Assembly: GCF_905220565.1 (NCBI RefSeq)
Contig: NC_059420.1
Location: forward strand, 558,001 to 622,000
Reading direction: 5' to 3'
DNA length: 64,000 nucleotides
Source: Melitaea cinxia
Lineage: Eukaryota; Arthropoda; Insecta; Lepidoptera; Nymphalidae
Shown here piece after piece: positions 10,664-20,464 of this stretch. The first letter of the stretch is position 1. The number at the start of each line of letters is the position of its first letter. The notes under the pieces were generated by a model. The model saw nothing but the letters and a program-made list of their open reading frames with translations. It searched no databases and was not told where the DNA came from. The position numbers and the translations under genes are program-made.

Positions 10664-10955
10664 CAAATAAAATACATTGTATTTGATACATAATGGAGCC
10701 TTAATGGATTGATTAAAACTCAATATAAATTTTTAAGTTCAATTAATTGCCTTTATTACAAGGTGACACCGTGACAAGTTGAAAAGGAAGGGGCGGAAGA
10801 AGTTATAGACAATATAATAGACTATCCAAAAAGACAATAAATTCTATGAAGCAAACTACAGATAATAATTATACAACAGATAAATCAAACTACAGATAAT
10901 AGATACTACAATAATTCTAACTAATGATGACAATTACTACTATAAAAAAAAATAA
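10664..10955. other. Non-coding stretch, nothing recognised
   Basis: AT-rich, with short internal echoes such as AACTACAGATAAT repeated near 10855 and 10890. No gene or repeat family recognised. Confidence 0.35.
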
Positions 10956-10959
10956 AAAT

Positions 10960-10961
10960 TA

Positions 10962-11026
<65 letters not shown>

Positions 11027-11060
11027 ATTTATATATATATATATATATAAATATATAAAC
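10960..11060. repeat. (AT)n microsatellite
   Basis: About 100 bases of alternating AT/TA interrupted by ATTT units. A simple sequence repeat. Confidence 0.95.
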
Positions 11061-12060
11061 TAAACTGCCTTGCGCGGCAACATACATACTTTGATTTTAA
11101 TAAAAACCTCTATTTATTTGTGGTGAATATTCAAAAAACAAATGCGCGATAACCGTACATTGCATTTAATGCAATATACGCTTCTTTTGCTATGACAATG
11201 CATGCAACGTCCTGTGTCTTCTTTGGTTGGGATGAAATGCCCAACATTGTCGTATCTTATTGGGCTTACAGGCCGAGCTAATCGTGGCTTTAGAATTTTA
11301 GAATTTTCTGTTTTCTCAACATCTTGTGATCTTCCTCTCTTTATCAAACATTGATATACTTCATGCCTAAAACCCTTTAAAGGTTTACCTTTTCCTTCCA
11401 AATTCTTTCTGCACATCAGTCATGCATTATTTAGGCAAATTTCAAACAATTGGGTGAAAATTCCAATATACCACCTTCTAGTCTTAAAAGGAATTTTATA
11501 TAGGGATATTAACATATCCGCTAAGTCGACACCCCCCATGTGTCTTTTTTATTCTTTTACAAGCTGTGGACAATCGACTTCTACTTTGCGCTTTTCTTCT
11601 TTTGAATATCTCCTAATTTTTTGAACAGGTTCCGCTCCAACAAATGAACTAATAAGCGTCACTGGCTTATTATCATTCCATTTAACTACAACTAGCTTAT
11701 TTTTATCACAAACTACCTGCGCATATGAACCTCTTGGTTTTTTCTTCATTGTCTTCTGGTCAGGCAAACGTTTTTCCGCACCACGTATTCTGTTTTCCCT
11801 GATGGTTCCCAAACCGAAAATGCAATAATTTTCCCTCAGTATATAAAACAGTTCTGGCGAAGAAAAAAAGTTGTCGCAAAATATTACTGCTGGTTTGTTT
11901 TTTATGCTTTGGCATAAGGCATTGATGATTTGAGCCCCAAAGCCTAAAAAAACTTCGTCGTCGGTGAATTTATGGTAAGGAAATGTATCATCACCCCCCG
12001 CTCTGACGTAGTCCTTGAAGCCTCATTTATTAGGTTTATCTTTCATGTATTGCTTACGGT

Positions 12061-12312
12061 TGGTGTAACCATAAAAAACGTGATGGGAGAGTAATTGAGT
12101 GGACTGTATTTCTGTATTGATAGGCGGGAAGAAAAGCGTAAAGGAAATTTAAACACACTTGTCACTGAGTTTTTAATTATTTAGAAGTTATAAGGAAATT
12201 GGTACAAAATCAAACACACCGTGATACGTTAAATCGAAAAGGGAAGTAAAAAGGAACTGACAGCTCGAGGTATTGCCAGTATTAATTTTAATTTTTATGT
12301 TGTTGCCAACAA
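12061..12312. mobile_element. Solo-LTR-like insertion in piggyBac copy 3, 252 bp
   Basis: The insert begins TGGTGTAACC and ends GCCAACA, so it has TG...CA ends. It is flanked by ACGGT at 12056-12060 and 12313-12317. A five-base duplication with TG...CA ends suits an LTR of BEL/Pao, Copia or Gypsy type. Excision in silico restores the piggyBac reading frame exactly. It has no coding sequence. Confidence 0.75.
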
Positions 12313-12589
12313 CGGTTACTAGCTTTCCTCCCTTTATACGCAATCATTTCGCCAATACTAAAGTTGTTTTCGGATTCATGTTGCAAGCAATTCCTTCTAA
12401 TCATTTCTGATATATTTCTTACTTTGTAATATCTATCTGAATCCTCTAGGCTATTATCAACAAAATGCAGGAACTTTCGGATTTGTTGATACCGCTTTAG
12501 TGGCATTATGTCAGCAATCTGTTCGATACGAAAACAATTACCCCAGTAGTCTATATAGGAAGGCATTTTTAATATACCCATTAAAAATA

Positions 12590-12914
12590 TGTGTTTCGTT
12601 GCATTGCTTAACTTGCTTGTATTTATTGTTGTTGTTTGAAGAAAAGAGTTGGAGATAAATGAAAAATGTAAGCGACTAAATTATTTTATATTGCAAAGCT
12701 TACAATGTTTTAGCAAACACTTCTCACGACGAGAAGAAAAATGGGAAAGAAAGTTAAAATGTCAAAATCATTGCCTTTTATACTGAACGTTCTGTCACAC
12801 CACTGTATTGTCTATTGCACTCACAGTTTATACACTGACGAATTAGGTACGGACCACACGATGTGAACCGTTGCAGAGTTGCCACGCAATAAAAATGTGA
12901 GACGTTCCTTAACA
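12590..12914. mobile_element. Solo-LTR-like insertion in piggyBac copy 3, 325 bp
   Basis: Begins TGTGTTTCGTTGC and ends CCTTAACA, with AAATA (12585-12589) and AAATG (12915-12919) as an imperfect five-base duplication. It interrupts the piggyBac frame between the AIHF and MGIL blocks; the join is one base off in an A run. Its first 60 bases resemble 35020-35085 (TTTCGTTGCATTGCTT...TTGCTTGTATTT...AGTTGGAGA), a second partial copy. Confidence 0.6.
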
Positions 12915-13344
12915 AAATGAATTGCTAGAAAATCTTGTAACTCGTTTTCTGTTAGTTGGATAGATTTGCCAGTCAACTGAACGGAGTAAATATTTGTTTG
13001 CTCTGTTATTTCATTAATTATGTCCGGTGAAAAGAATTTGAAGAAATAGTCAGTAGCAGCTTCTTTATCAGGTTGTTTGCTAGTGGCATCATGTTCTTCA
13101 ACAGTTGTCTTATTGGCGATTTTTTCAGGAAGTTGTATATTGGTTCGTAGTTGTATATTTAGTGGTGTATACAGCTTACACTACTCTTGCACTGTAGTAC
13201 TTGGTTGTAACGGCCCGTGCAAAAACTGTCTCTAGCGCACTTTGTTTTTGGATACAAAAAGGTGGTTTACTCGACTATTGCACTGAACATTTATATTGTA
13301 AAGAACATATCTTACACCAGAACTGTAACCAACATAAATTGTGG

Positions 13345-14564
13345 GTTACACCACTTTGGCGCTGATAGCCTTAATTATGTTTGAGTCTCCGCCTTGTAAT
13401 TTCAAGTTTAAAGTGTTCAATGAATCAAATATATCTGATTAATAAGCAAATATTACTTGGACACGTGGTTTTTAAATTCCACAAATAATTTAGTTTGTTT
13501 TTGAATTTCTAAAAACTGACTTACTTCATCTCGCAGTTTAAACAATCTTGACACCATATTTCCTCTTGTCAGCCAGCGCATTTTTGTATGAAATAACAAT
13601 ATCTTGTGTTCTGTGCTCAAATTTTACAGAGAGCCGCAAAAAGCCGTGTGTTTAATGCACTCTTTTTAATATAATTTACAATTTTAAGACGTCATAGAGT
13701 TCATTTAGAAGTGTTTTAGTTGCTAAGGCTTGATGGTGCATAAAACAGTAAATAGTAATTACGTTGGGATTTTTTTCTTTGACCAACTGTACGAATCCTG
13801 AACGAGATCCAAGAATTGCCGGAGCGCCATTTGTGTATACGCCTATCAACTTTTTCCATAAGAGTTCATGTTTATCCAAGAATTCAGAAGTTGCTGTCAT
13901 TATATCAATTGCTGTCGAAGTTGTTGTTAATTCTGTTGAAAACAGCAACTCGTCTTTATTATTTTCGTTTTGTATGTATCGGATAAAAACTAGCAGTTCA
14001 CAACATTGCGCAACATTTGTACTCTCATCGAACTGTATTGCAAAAAAAAAAAAACATGATTCTTTCACGGCCTCGACTACCTCATTTTTTTATATCTTCA
14101 GCCATATAATCAATGCGAAGTTTAACAGTGTTGTCAGAAAGAGGTATTTTTGAAAATTTTTGTTTAGTTTGTGGTCCAAGGACGATATCAGCTGCTTTGA
14201 GTAAGCAGGGTTTGACGAGTGTTTCTCCGATAGTATGGCTTTTTTGGGCCTTTGCAATGAGTAGCGACAATTCATATGATGCTTCGAGCACTTTCTCAGA
14301 TGACTAAGCAAAGGATCCAGTACTATCCAATTTCATGCGCTTCAAACTTGCAGATTTTGAAGCAAAAAACTCCTTCGGCTTGTCTTTTAAAGCGTTGTGA
14401 TTTGTTGACAAATTTCGTTCCAGACGCGAAGGTTTCATGGCATCATTGCTCAATACTTCATAACAAATAACACACTGCGGTTGGTCGATATCACTTTTAT
14501 TCATAGAAATAAAACCGTATTTAATATACTCCTCATTATATTAACGTTTTTTGGCCGAGCTCAT
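13345..14564 (-). pseudogene. hAT transposase, ZBED5/Buster-like, broken
   Basis: hAT transposases carry a BED zinc finger and an RNase H-like catalytic core. ATG is at 14562-14564 (MSSAKKR, then a stop). The BED finger follows with CVICYEVLSNDAMKPSRLE and a downstream H (14400-14470). The core shows IQFDESTNVAQCCELLVF (about 13985-14040), VYTNGAPAILGSRSG (about 13800-13850), CFMHHQALATK (about 13720) and TKMRWLTRGNMVSRL (about 13560-13600). It ends with LNTLNLKLQGGDSNI (about 13370-13430). There are several frameshifts and stops, and the C-terminal dimerisation domain is missing or unrecognisable. Related proteins include ZBED5 and FAM200-type genes of animals, which derive from the same hAT lineage. 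Confidence 0.8.
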
Positions 14565-14678
14565 AGTGAAACAAAAGAAATAATCGTTCACTGTCACTAC
14601 TCTAACACACAATAGCAAGTCGCTTTGAAACAAAAGTACAGGTGTTTGCAAGGCGCGAGCGGCGCAGGGAGTGAGTAA

Positions 14679-14815
14679 AGGCCGGCGCCCACTGACGGCG
14701 TGGCACGGCATGGCACGGCAGGTTGTGCAGAGGCAACCCGCGGCGTGCTGTAACATCCCGCGGCGTGCTGCGGCATCCCGTGGCGTTCCGTGGCATGCCG
14801 TGGCATCCTTCTGAA
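14679..14815. promoter_or_regulatory. Left subterminal repeat cluster of Harbinger
   Basis: After the terminal inverted repeat come many short copies of a CGYGGCRTSC-like word, spaced about ten bases (GGCGTGGCACGGCATGGCAC, then GCGGCGTGCTG, CGTGGCGTTCC, CGTGGCATGCC). Such clusters are probable binding sites for the element's own proteins. Function is inference. Confidence 0.6.
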
Positions 14816-14878
14816 AGCCCAGTCACTCTGGCATCCATCAGTTTTGCTCCGCGCGTGTTCGATTTTGGTTGTGTCGTT

Positions 14879-17800
14879 ATGGTTGACTGGGATTTAGTTT
14901 TAATAGCACTTCTAGCTGAAGATGAAGAGAGACAAATAAGAAGTGCTAATTTGACGAAAAGACAATTCTGGGTGCATAATTTATGGAGAACAAGATCTAC
15001 AAATGGTGAATTCAGCAACTTGTTTAATGATTTGAGATACGACATGCGAAAATTCTATGATTATTACAGAATGGACTATGAAAAATTTGAAAAGTTAAGT
15101 CATTTGCTAAAATCGCATATAAAGAAAAACAAAACTAATTTTCGATCGCCTATACCTGTTACCGAGAGATTGTCTGTATGTTTAAGGTAAGTATATATTA
15201 CATTACAATGATTCATATACCAACGCGTAATACATACAGCTTCCCAGCTAACTTGTTCTAGCTATTATATATTACAATCTAAGTTATGGTATGTGGATAG
15301 CTGTTTGTCATTAAGGTAATTGTATAAGGGTATTCTGTGTTCGCGCTCATGGAAGCAAGACATGCGCTCATGAGCGGCAGGTGACACCACGGAGCATTTA
15401 CTAATATTAAATTAAAAGTCTTGATATATTTAGTAATTATTTATTTTTATAATCAGCTATCTACCACAACTGCTACATGGTGGCACTTGACCATCAATCC
15501 AGTTGTGTACCTACAGTACATTATGACAAAAATGAAAGTATTATAAAATTTTATGAATTTTCATAGTCCGCCAATTCACTATTGGAGTTATTGTCATGTA
15601 TATCATTATTATTATGACGTCTGGATATAGCAGTAGGTATGTATTCTATATGTGTAGCACCATAGTTTGGTTCGGTGTTATATTGTTGTTCGGCCTTACT
15701 AAATGAACAAAAATTGTGTAAAGGATTTGATCTTTCGATTATTGTATTATGGGTTCTGGCAACAGAAGTTGGTACGTATTGCTGAGATGAATGTAATTCA
15801 TTTGAAATATCGAATCCTGAACTTGATGTTGAAGGACGACTTGGCTGCACAACTGAAGTTAACTCCACATTTTCCAAATGCTTTATTTCTGCATCAGTAA
15901 CAATATGTAAAACATCGCGTTTTATTTCAGCTTGTAATTTTGGTGACAAAGTCTTCGCTGTTGCCGCCATTGCCTGAAAAAATATCTCCATAGGATGTTG
16001 TTCCTTTTTTTGGTTTTCAATGTATTTTTTTAATATTTCTGCTGTTGTTTCCGTATGCTGTGCTTCCGATGACATGTATGATCGCTGACGATCATGTCTA
16101 ACTGGTCTAGAATCTGATGCCTGTGATAAAAACGACATTGGAGATATAGGTGATTGTGCTCCAGGAAAAGGAACAGTTGATGCTGTTTCGGGAGGTTGTG
16201 TATTTTCAATATGCTGCGTATCTTCGGAAAGCTGTGTATCTTCGGAAGAAGAGTCTAAATTTGAGAGCTGAGGTCTATCTTGAAAAAACTTTTGCAGAAA
16301 TTCAAGTTCCTTTTCAAATTTAATTGGTCGTCTCTTTTTGGCAGCGTCACCGCTTTTGTACACCCTGTTTTTTAAGGCTTTTCTATAATTGTTACGAAGG
16401 CAGCTCCACGCCTTCTGGCATTCTTCATCTGTAACAAGAATGAAGTATTTCAAATAACACACGCTTTTAAGTCGTTTACTAAAGCCGGGTCCAGACATGT
16501 ATCATTTGCACGATCCGATCACCGTATTCGTATCCTCGATGCGTATCATGATCGCATATGTATGTATGTAATGATCATGATCATGATCGCATATGTGGAC
16601 GGGTAATGACGCGTTTACCCGTCCACATATGCGATCATGATACGCGGATACGGTGATCGGATCGTGCAAATAATACATGTCTAGACCCGGCTTAACCTTC
16701 CGTGCACCAGGTGACTAAAAAGCCTGCCCTGCACTAGGTGGGGTGTGACATACCCAAAAATGTAAGATGTCATAAAACTAGTATGTTTTAATTATTTGAG
16801 TGTTTTGTTTATGGAATAATATTTGTATATTGTAATCAGTAGGTTTAAATGAAAAAACGAAGTAATTTATTATTTTTATTAGTTTTATCAATAAAAGAAC
16901 AAAAACACAACTTTTTTTAACTTTAAGAAAACAACTTTTTTTCCCTATACACTAATTTAAAATGGCACATGTAAATTATCACAATTCTTTAAATTTAGGA
17001 ATCAACAATTAATATACTACGAACTAAACTAGAAATAAACGTAATAAACATTAATTTTAATTGAGATCATTGGTATCAAAATTGCCGCACTCTTGACAAA
17101 AAAAATCAGCATGCTCCATACATATTGGCGTGTAACATTTTTTACACGAGTATTTGGTTTTTCTATCTTTTTTTCGAGGACATTTTGAACACCTCTGCAT
17201 CGTATTGGGCTTTTTTGCAGGAGGCTCTGATAAATTTTCAGATGGATTCCCAAAATATCTAGATATTCTGGTACGCAGGTCTTTTGGAAGTTTTTGATTT
17301 TGTCTTCTTGTATTCAAGTGTTCTTTTACTAAAGAAATGCCTAATTCACGAATGAACTTTCCTCTTAAATTTGTTTTATTTTTCTCTATTCCGTTGTTGA
17401 ACATATGTATAATCATACCATTTATTCCGGCATGGTTGAGTAAAGCAAAAAATATCGTCAGTGGCCAACGTTTAGAATTCCGTGATACATCATAAGTTCT
17501 ACTTAACTTGTCAACCATATCAACACCGCTTTTGGTGTGATTATAAAACGTTATCACAGCAGGTTTTTGTTTGTTTCCAGTTGCAGAATCAATTTCTTTG
17601 TCATGATGTAATGAAGACATCAGATATACCATTTTACGTGGCCTTGGAACGTAAGATACTATGGTAATATCTTTTTGAAATCCGAACATTGATGAATTTA
17701 CTTCACGATTTTTCTTGAAAACTGGCGGAATACAAGTTTTATTAGCGCGTAAAGTTCCAACTACCGTAAGCTTATGATTTTTTAGTAAATTTTCTGTAGT

Positions 17801-20064
17801 TTCATAACTGGTAAAAAAGTTATCCATGGTAACATTCCGGGATGATCGTGATACGCATTGTACCAATCGATCCACCAGATCATAAGGCTTGTTACTTACA
17901 GCAAAAGGACTATTTTCAGGCTGTTTTCCGCAATATATTTCCATGTTCAAAGTATAAAATGTCTTGCTGTCAACCAAAGAATAAATTTTTATACCATATT
18001 TAGCAGGTTTTGAAGGTATATATTGACGGAAAGAACATCTTCCCCTAAAAGCAACCAGTTCTTCATCTATTGTGAGATTTTCATGCGGAATATAAGCATC
18101 TTGACATTTTTTTATAAAAAGTACAAAAATATTTCTTATTGGAGCTAATCGATCTGTCTGAATTCTCTCACTTCTTGTGGCTGTACTATCAAATCTTAGG
18201 TTGTTCAATAAAAAACCAAATCTATTTCGACTCATTGTATCGCGAAAAATGTCCATCCCAGTGCCATCAGTGGACCATAAATCTATTGTACTTTGACGAC
18301 CAGAACGTACTAAACCTGATATAAAGAGTAACCCGAAAAGAGCTTTCATCTCCTCCTTTGTGGTTTCAAGTTTTTCATGATCACTAATAGTTTGCATGCG
18401 TATTTTTTCATTCGTACAATTCACAATCACGTCAATCATTTCGTCAGTGATAAACAACTCAAAACACTGAAGAGGTGACATCTTGTTTCTAGCAACCGTT
18501 TTCACACCGGGTAAATGAGTTATAATATTTTCAGTTCTACTCCGAATATTACTTCTGTATTGCTCTTTTTGCCATTTTGTAACTCCATCTTTACCTGTAT
18601 AATATGAAGTTCTATTTTGGCGTAGTTCCGAAAGTGGTATATCGTCATCACTGCCCGACTCTGAACAAGGCAACTCAGCTTCAAATTCGCTATTTGTATC
18701 ACTTTGGATGCTCAAATGATCGGAGTCATTTTCAGATTCTTCCTCAAAATTCTCATTTTGTGACTCAAACTCATTTGTTTCATCTAAAAGTGCTCTTAAT
18801 ATATCTGAGTCTGTCAATTTAGACATATTCTTTTATAAATTGAAATCTGTAACAATTAATACCAATGAAAGACACTTAAACAAGTAATAAAAAACCAAAA
18901 ATCTTCAATTATGCAACATACCTTTATAACGACGCGCTGAACGAGGTGGGGTATGTGATGCCCATGCGCACTTAAAACGCGCGTAACTAGCTTGGCGGCA
19001 GTCACCGGACTAACGTAAATGCGCTAATCGAAGCGGCAACATCGCATCTCCAGCTACTCAGAACATGTACTGCCGCGCTTTTATAGTTTTCAAATAATTT
19101 TGAATTATCGAGGACTGGGGTGTGTCACACCCCACCTAGTGCACGGAAGGTTAATGATTTTTTTTTGTTTTGTTACAGGTATTTAATTACAGGAGCTTCT
19201 TTTAAGTCTTTAGCTTTTAGCTATCGTATGGGATTCACTACCGTGCGTAATATAGTCCACGAAACCTGTAAAGCAATATTTACTGTATTAAGGTCGACTG
19301 CATTGCCGAAACCCACGAGCCAACAATGGCAGTCAATTGCAACCGACTTTGATAAATTTTGGAATTTTCCTAACTGCATTGGGGCAATAGATGGTAAGCA
19401 TTTCAAGATTAGAGCTCCTAATAACAGTGGAAGTATGTATATCAACTACAAGAAGTTTTTTAGCATCGTTTTATTAGCTGTCGTGGATGCAAAATACAAA
19501 TTTGTGATTGTAGATGTCGGAGCATATGGTCGAAATAGCGATGGCGGTATACTCCAAAGCTCTAAATTTGGTTCGAAACTACGTAATGGGTTTTTATGCA
19601 TACCACCGGAAAAGGCTTTACCACATTCAACTCAAAAATTACCCCACGTATTTGTCGCCGATGAAGCCTTTCCACTAACAGAAAATATTATGAGACCATA
19701 CCCCTCACATCTTTTAAATGATGAAAAAAAAAGGATATTCAATTATCGCTTAAGTAGAGCACGGCGTATTGTAGAAAATGCTTTTGGGATGTTACAAGAA
19801 AGATTTGAATTATTTCAAAAAGGTATAAAAGTTCAACCAAAGTACATTAACAACATCATACTAGCAAGCACGTGTTTGCATAACTTTATCATTGATGGTC
19901 ATTCTATGGAGGCGCTTAGCTCTAATACTAATAATGCAATCGATAGAACCAATGATACAGTGTTCAACAATCTCGAAGGGATGGTTGTAAGAGATTGTTT
20001 CACGGAATATTTTTCTAATGTTGGTAACGTGTACTGGCAAAATAAAATTGTTAATAGATGTTAG
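14879..20064 (+). CDS. Harbinger DDE transposase, two exons, open
   Basis: Exon 1 is 14879-15186, exon 2 is 19179-20064, with a GTAAGT donor at 15187 and a TGTTACAG acceptor ending at 19178. The join completes an R codon (AG|G) and reads RLSVCLR-YLITGASFKSLA, giving 397 codons plus stop. The DDE triad is seen as GAIDGKHFKIRAP, then a later D in DVGAYGRNSDGG and the E in RIVENAFGML. The N-terminal exon has the usual helix-rich FEKLSHLLKSHI region. I chose ATG 14879 because the upstream in-frame ATG lies in the repeat cluster. The 4-kb intron is long only because it contains the MADF gene's second exon, a MITE and a piggyBac. The protein would excise and insert the element at TAA/TTA sites, with the MADF protein as partner. 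No stop or frameshift is seen. Confidence 0.88.
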
Positions 20065-20236
20065 CTTCTATTTTTGACAATAAATAAGTAAAAAATAACT
20101 TACGGGTTTTATTCATTTCTTCTGCAATTTTCAGCCATGCGTTCCTTTTCATATGTTGATCCATGTAGAAACGGGAGGACACATTGTAGATACACTCATG
20201 CGAACGAACCAGATTAATAAGCTTTTCTTCATCCAT
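15551..20236 (-). CDS. Harbinger MADF/BESS accessory protein, two exons, open
   Basis: Exon 1 is 20104-20236 (ATG at 20234-20236), exon 2 is 15551-16428. The donor is CCC|GTAAGT at 20103, the acceptor CTTGTTACAG ends at 16429. The join makes an H codon (C|AT) and reads KIAEEMNKT-HEECQKAWSCL, giving 336 codons plus stop. The N-terminal MADF domain (Myb/SANT-like) runs to about residue 95. The C-terminus has a BESS-like motif (MEIFFQAMAATAKTLSPKL, then IKRDVLHIV). Harbinger elements encode such a protein to bind DNA and carry the transposase to the nucleus. The gene's intron contains the transposase's second exon on the other strand, so the two genes interleave. An alternative start at 16498 lies inside the later MITE and is not original. 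Confidence 0.82.
16483..16692. mobile_element. Palindromic MITE with TAA duplication, 210 bp
   Basis: The first half starts AGCCGGGTCCAGACATG and the second half is its inverted copy (CATGTCTAGACCCGGCT). TAA flanks both sides (16480-16482 and 16693-16695), so it is probably a non-autonomous Harbinger-type element. Almost the whole element is palindromic and could fold into a long hairpin. It contains repeated ATGATCATGATCATGATCGCATATG words at its centre. It sits in the shared intron of the two Harbinger genes. Its right-hand TAA, with the last T of the MITE, forms the TTAA used by the piggyBac. Confidence 0.9.
16696..19150 (-). mobile_element. Complete piggyBac transposon, 2455 bp
   Basis: TTAA lies on both sides (16692-16695 and 19151-19154). 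The ends are CCTTCCGTGCACCAGGTG on the left and the inverted CACCTAGTGCACGGAAGG on the right. Additional copies of an AGGTGGGGTRTG word are found near the left end (about 16736) and inward of the right end (about 18940). Size and layout match active piggyBac elements of moths. It has one open transposase gene on the minus strand. Confidence 0.93.
17057..18826 (-). CDS. piggyBac transposase, full length and open (copy 4)
   Basis: 589 codons from ATG 18824-18826 to a stop at 17057, a usual length for the family. The acidic N-terminus (residues 1-75) is followed by the catalytic core. The aspartate triad is visible as LTIDEELVAFRGR (about residue 245), VTMDNFFTSYE (about 325) and SGVDMVDKLSRTYDVS (about 430). 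The block SKPAKYGIKIYSLVD is well conserved. The C-terminal cysteine-rich domain (RCSKCPRKKDRKTKYSC, then CKKC...C...FFCQEC) binds the inner ends. No frameshift or stop is seen, and the terminal repeats are intact, so the element may be active or recently so. It would excise precisely at TTAA. Confidence 0.93.
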   Translation of the reverse strand: MSKLTDSDILRALLDETNEFESQNENFEEESENDSDHLSIQSDTNSEFEAELPCSESGSDDDIPLSELRQNRTSYYTGKDGVTKWQKEQYRSNIRSRTENIITHLPGVKTVARNKMSPLQCFELFITDEMIDVIVNCTNEKIRMQTISDHEKLETTKEEMKALFGLLFISGLVRSGRQSTIDLWSTDGTGMDIFRDTMSRNRFGFLLNNLRFDSTATRSERIQTDRLAPIRNIFVLFIKKCQDAYIPHENLTIDEELVAFRGRCSFRQYIPSKPAKYGIKIYSLVDSKTFYTLNMEIYCGKQPENSPFAVSNKPYDLVDRLVQCVSRSSRNVTMDNFFTSYETTENLLKNHKLTVVGTLRANKTCIPPVFKKNREVNSSMFGFQKDITIVSYVPRPRKMVYLMSSLHHDKEIDSATGNKQKPAVITFYNHTKSGVDMVDKLSRTYDVSRNSKRWPLTIFFALLNHAGINGMIIHMFNNGIEKNKTNLRGKFIRELGISLVKEHLNTRRQNQKLPKDLRTRISRYFGNPSENLSEPPAKKPNTMQRCSKCPRKKDRKTKYSCKKCYTPICMEHADFFCQECGNFDTNDLN

Positions 20237-20464
20237 TTTTCCGTATTTTACGTGAAAGTAATATTATTATATCGCGTACGCACGTGCTAATCACTTTTCA
20301 TGCGCAGTCAGTGTTGTGAGAGACAGACATAAAATGGCGCGCGCCAGTGTGTTTTCTCCCTCCCTTGCCCCCGCGCACAGACCGGACTGCGCCCCACCGA
20401 AATGCTGCACAAGTTTCAACCTTATTTCAACTATCTAGCAATCATAATTCCTCGACCCCAAAGT

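Larger units (their letters stand above)
11114..13190 (-). pseudogene. piggyBac transposase (copy 3), split by two LTR-like insertions
   Basis: Pieces in order down the strand: a leader with KEAATDYFFKFFSPDI (about 13000-13060) and the NELQDFLAIHF block (about 12925-12960). Next are MGILKMPSYIDYWG (12540-12581), FSIGEMIAYKGRKASN (about 12320-12370) and KQYMKDKPNK (about 12030-12055). Then come FCDNFFSSPELF with a catalytic D (about 11860), GGVDLADM, and a C-terminal cysteine-rich domain (CMHCHSKRSVYCIKC) ending at 11114. Removing the insert at 12061-12312 makes the ASN and RKQYM blocks join in frame. The second insert at 12590-12914 separates AIHF from MGIL. A TGA replaces the conserved W before GFK, and other stops exist. 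Non-functional. Confidence 0.85.

Noticed and set aside
13325..13360. GGTTACACCACTTTGGCGC looked like an LTR end followed by a primer-binding site.
   Set aside because: The same bases encode the end of the hAT gene on the minus strand (LKLQGGDSNIIKAISAKVV), which matches the family, so no LTR edge is needed.
14723..14878. An N-terminal extension of the Harbinger transposase in frame with 14879.
   Set aside because: It consists of the subterminal repeat cluster; the natural start is the ATG just downstream.
15551..16498. A single-exon reading of the MADF protein starting at 16498 (MSGPGFSKR).
   Set aside because: The first residues come from the later MITE, and the MADF head is found at 20104-20236 with a matching splice phase.
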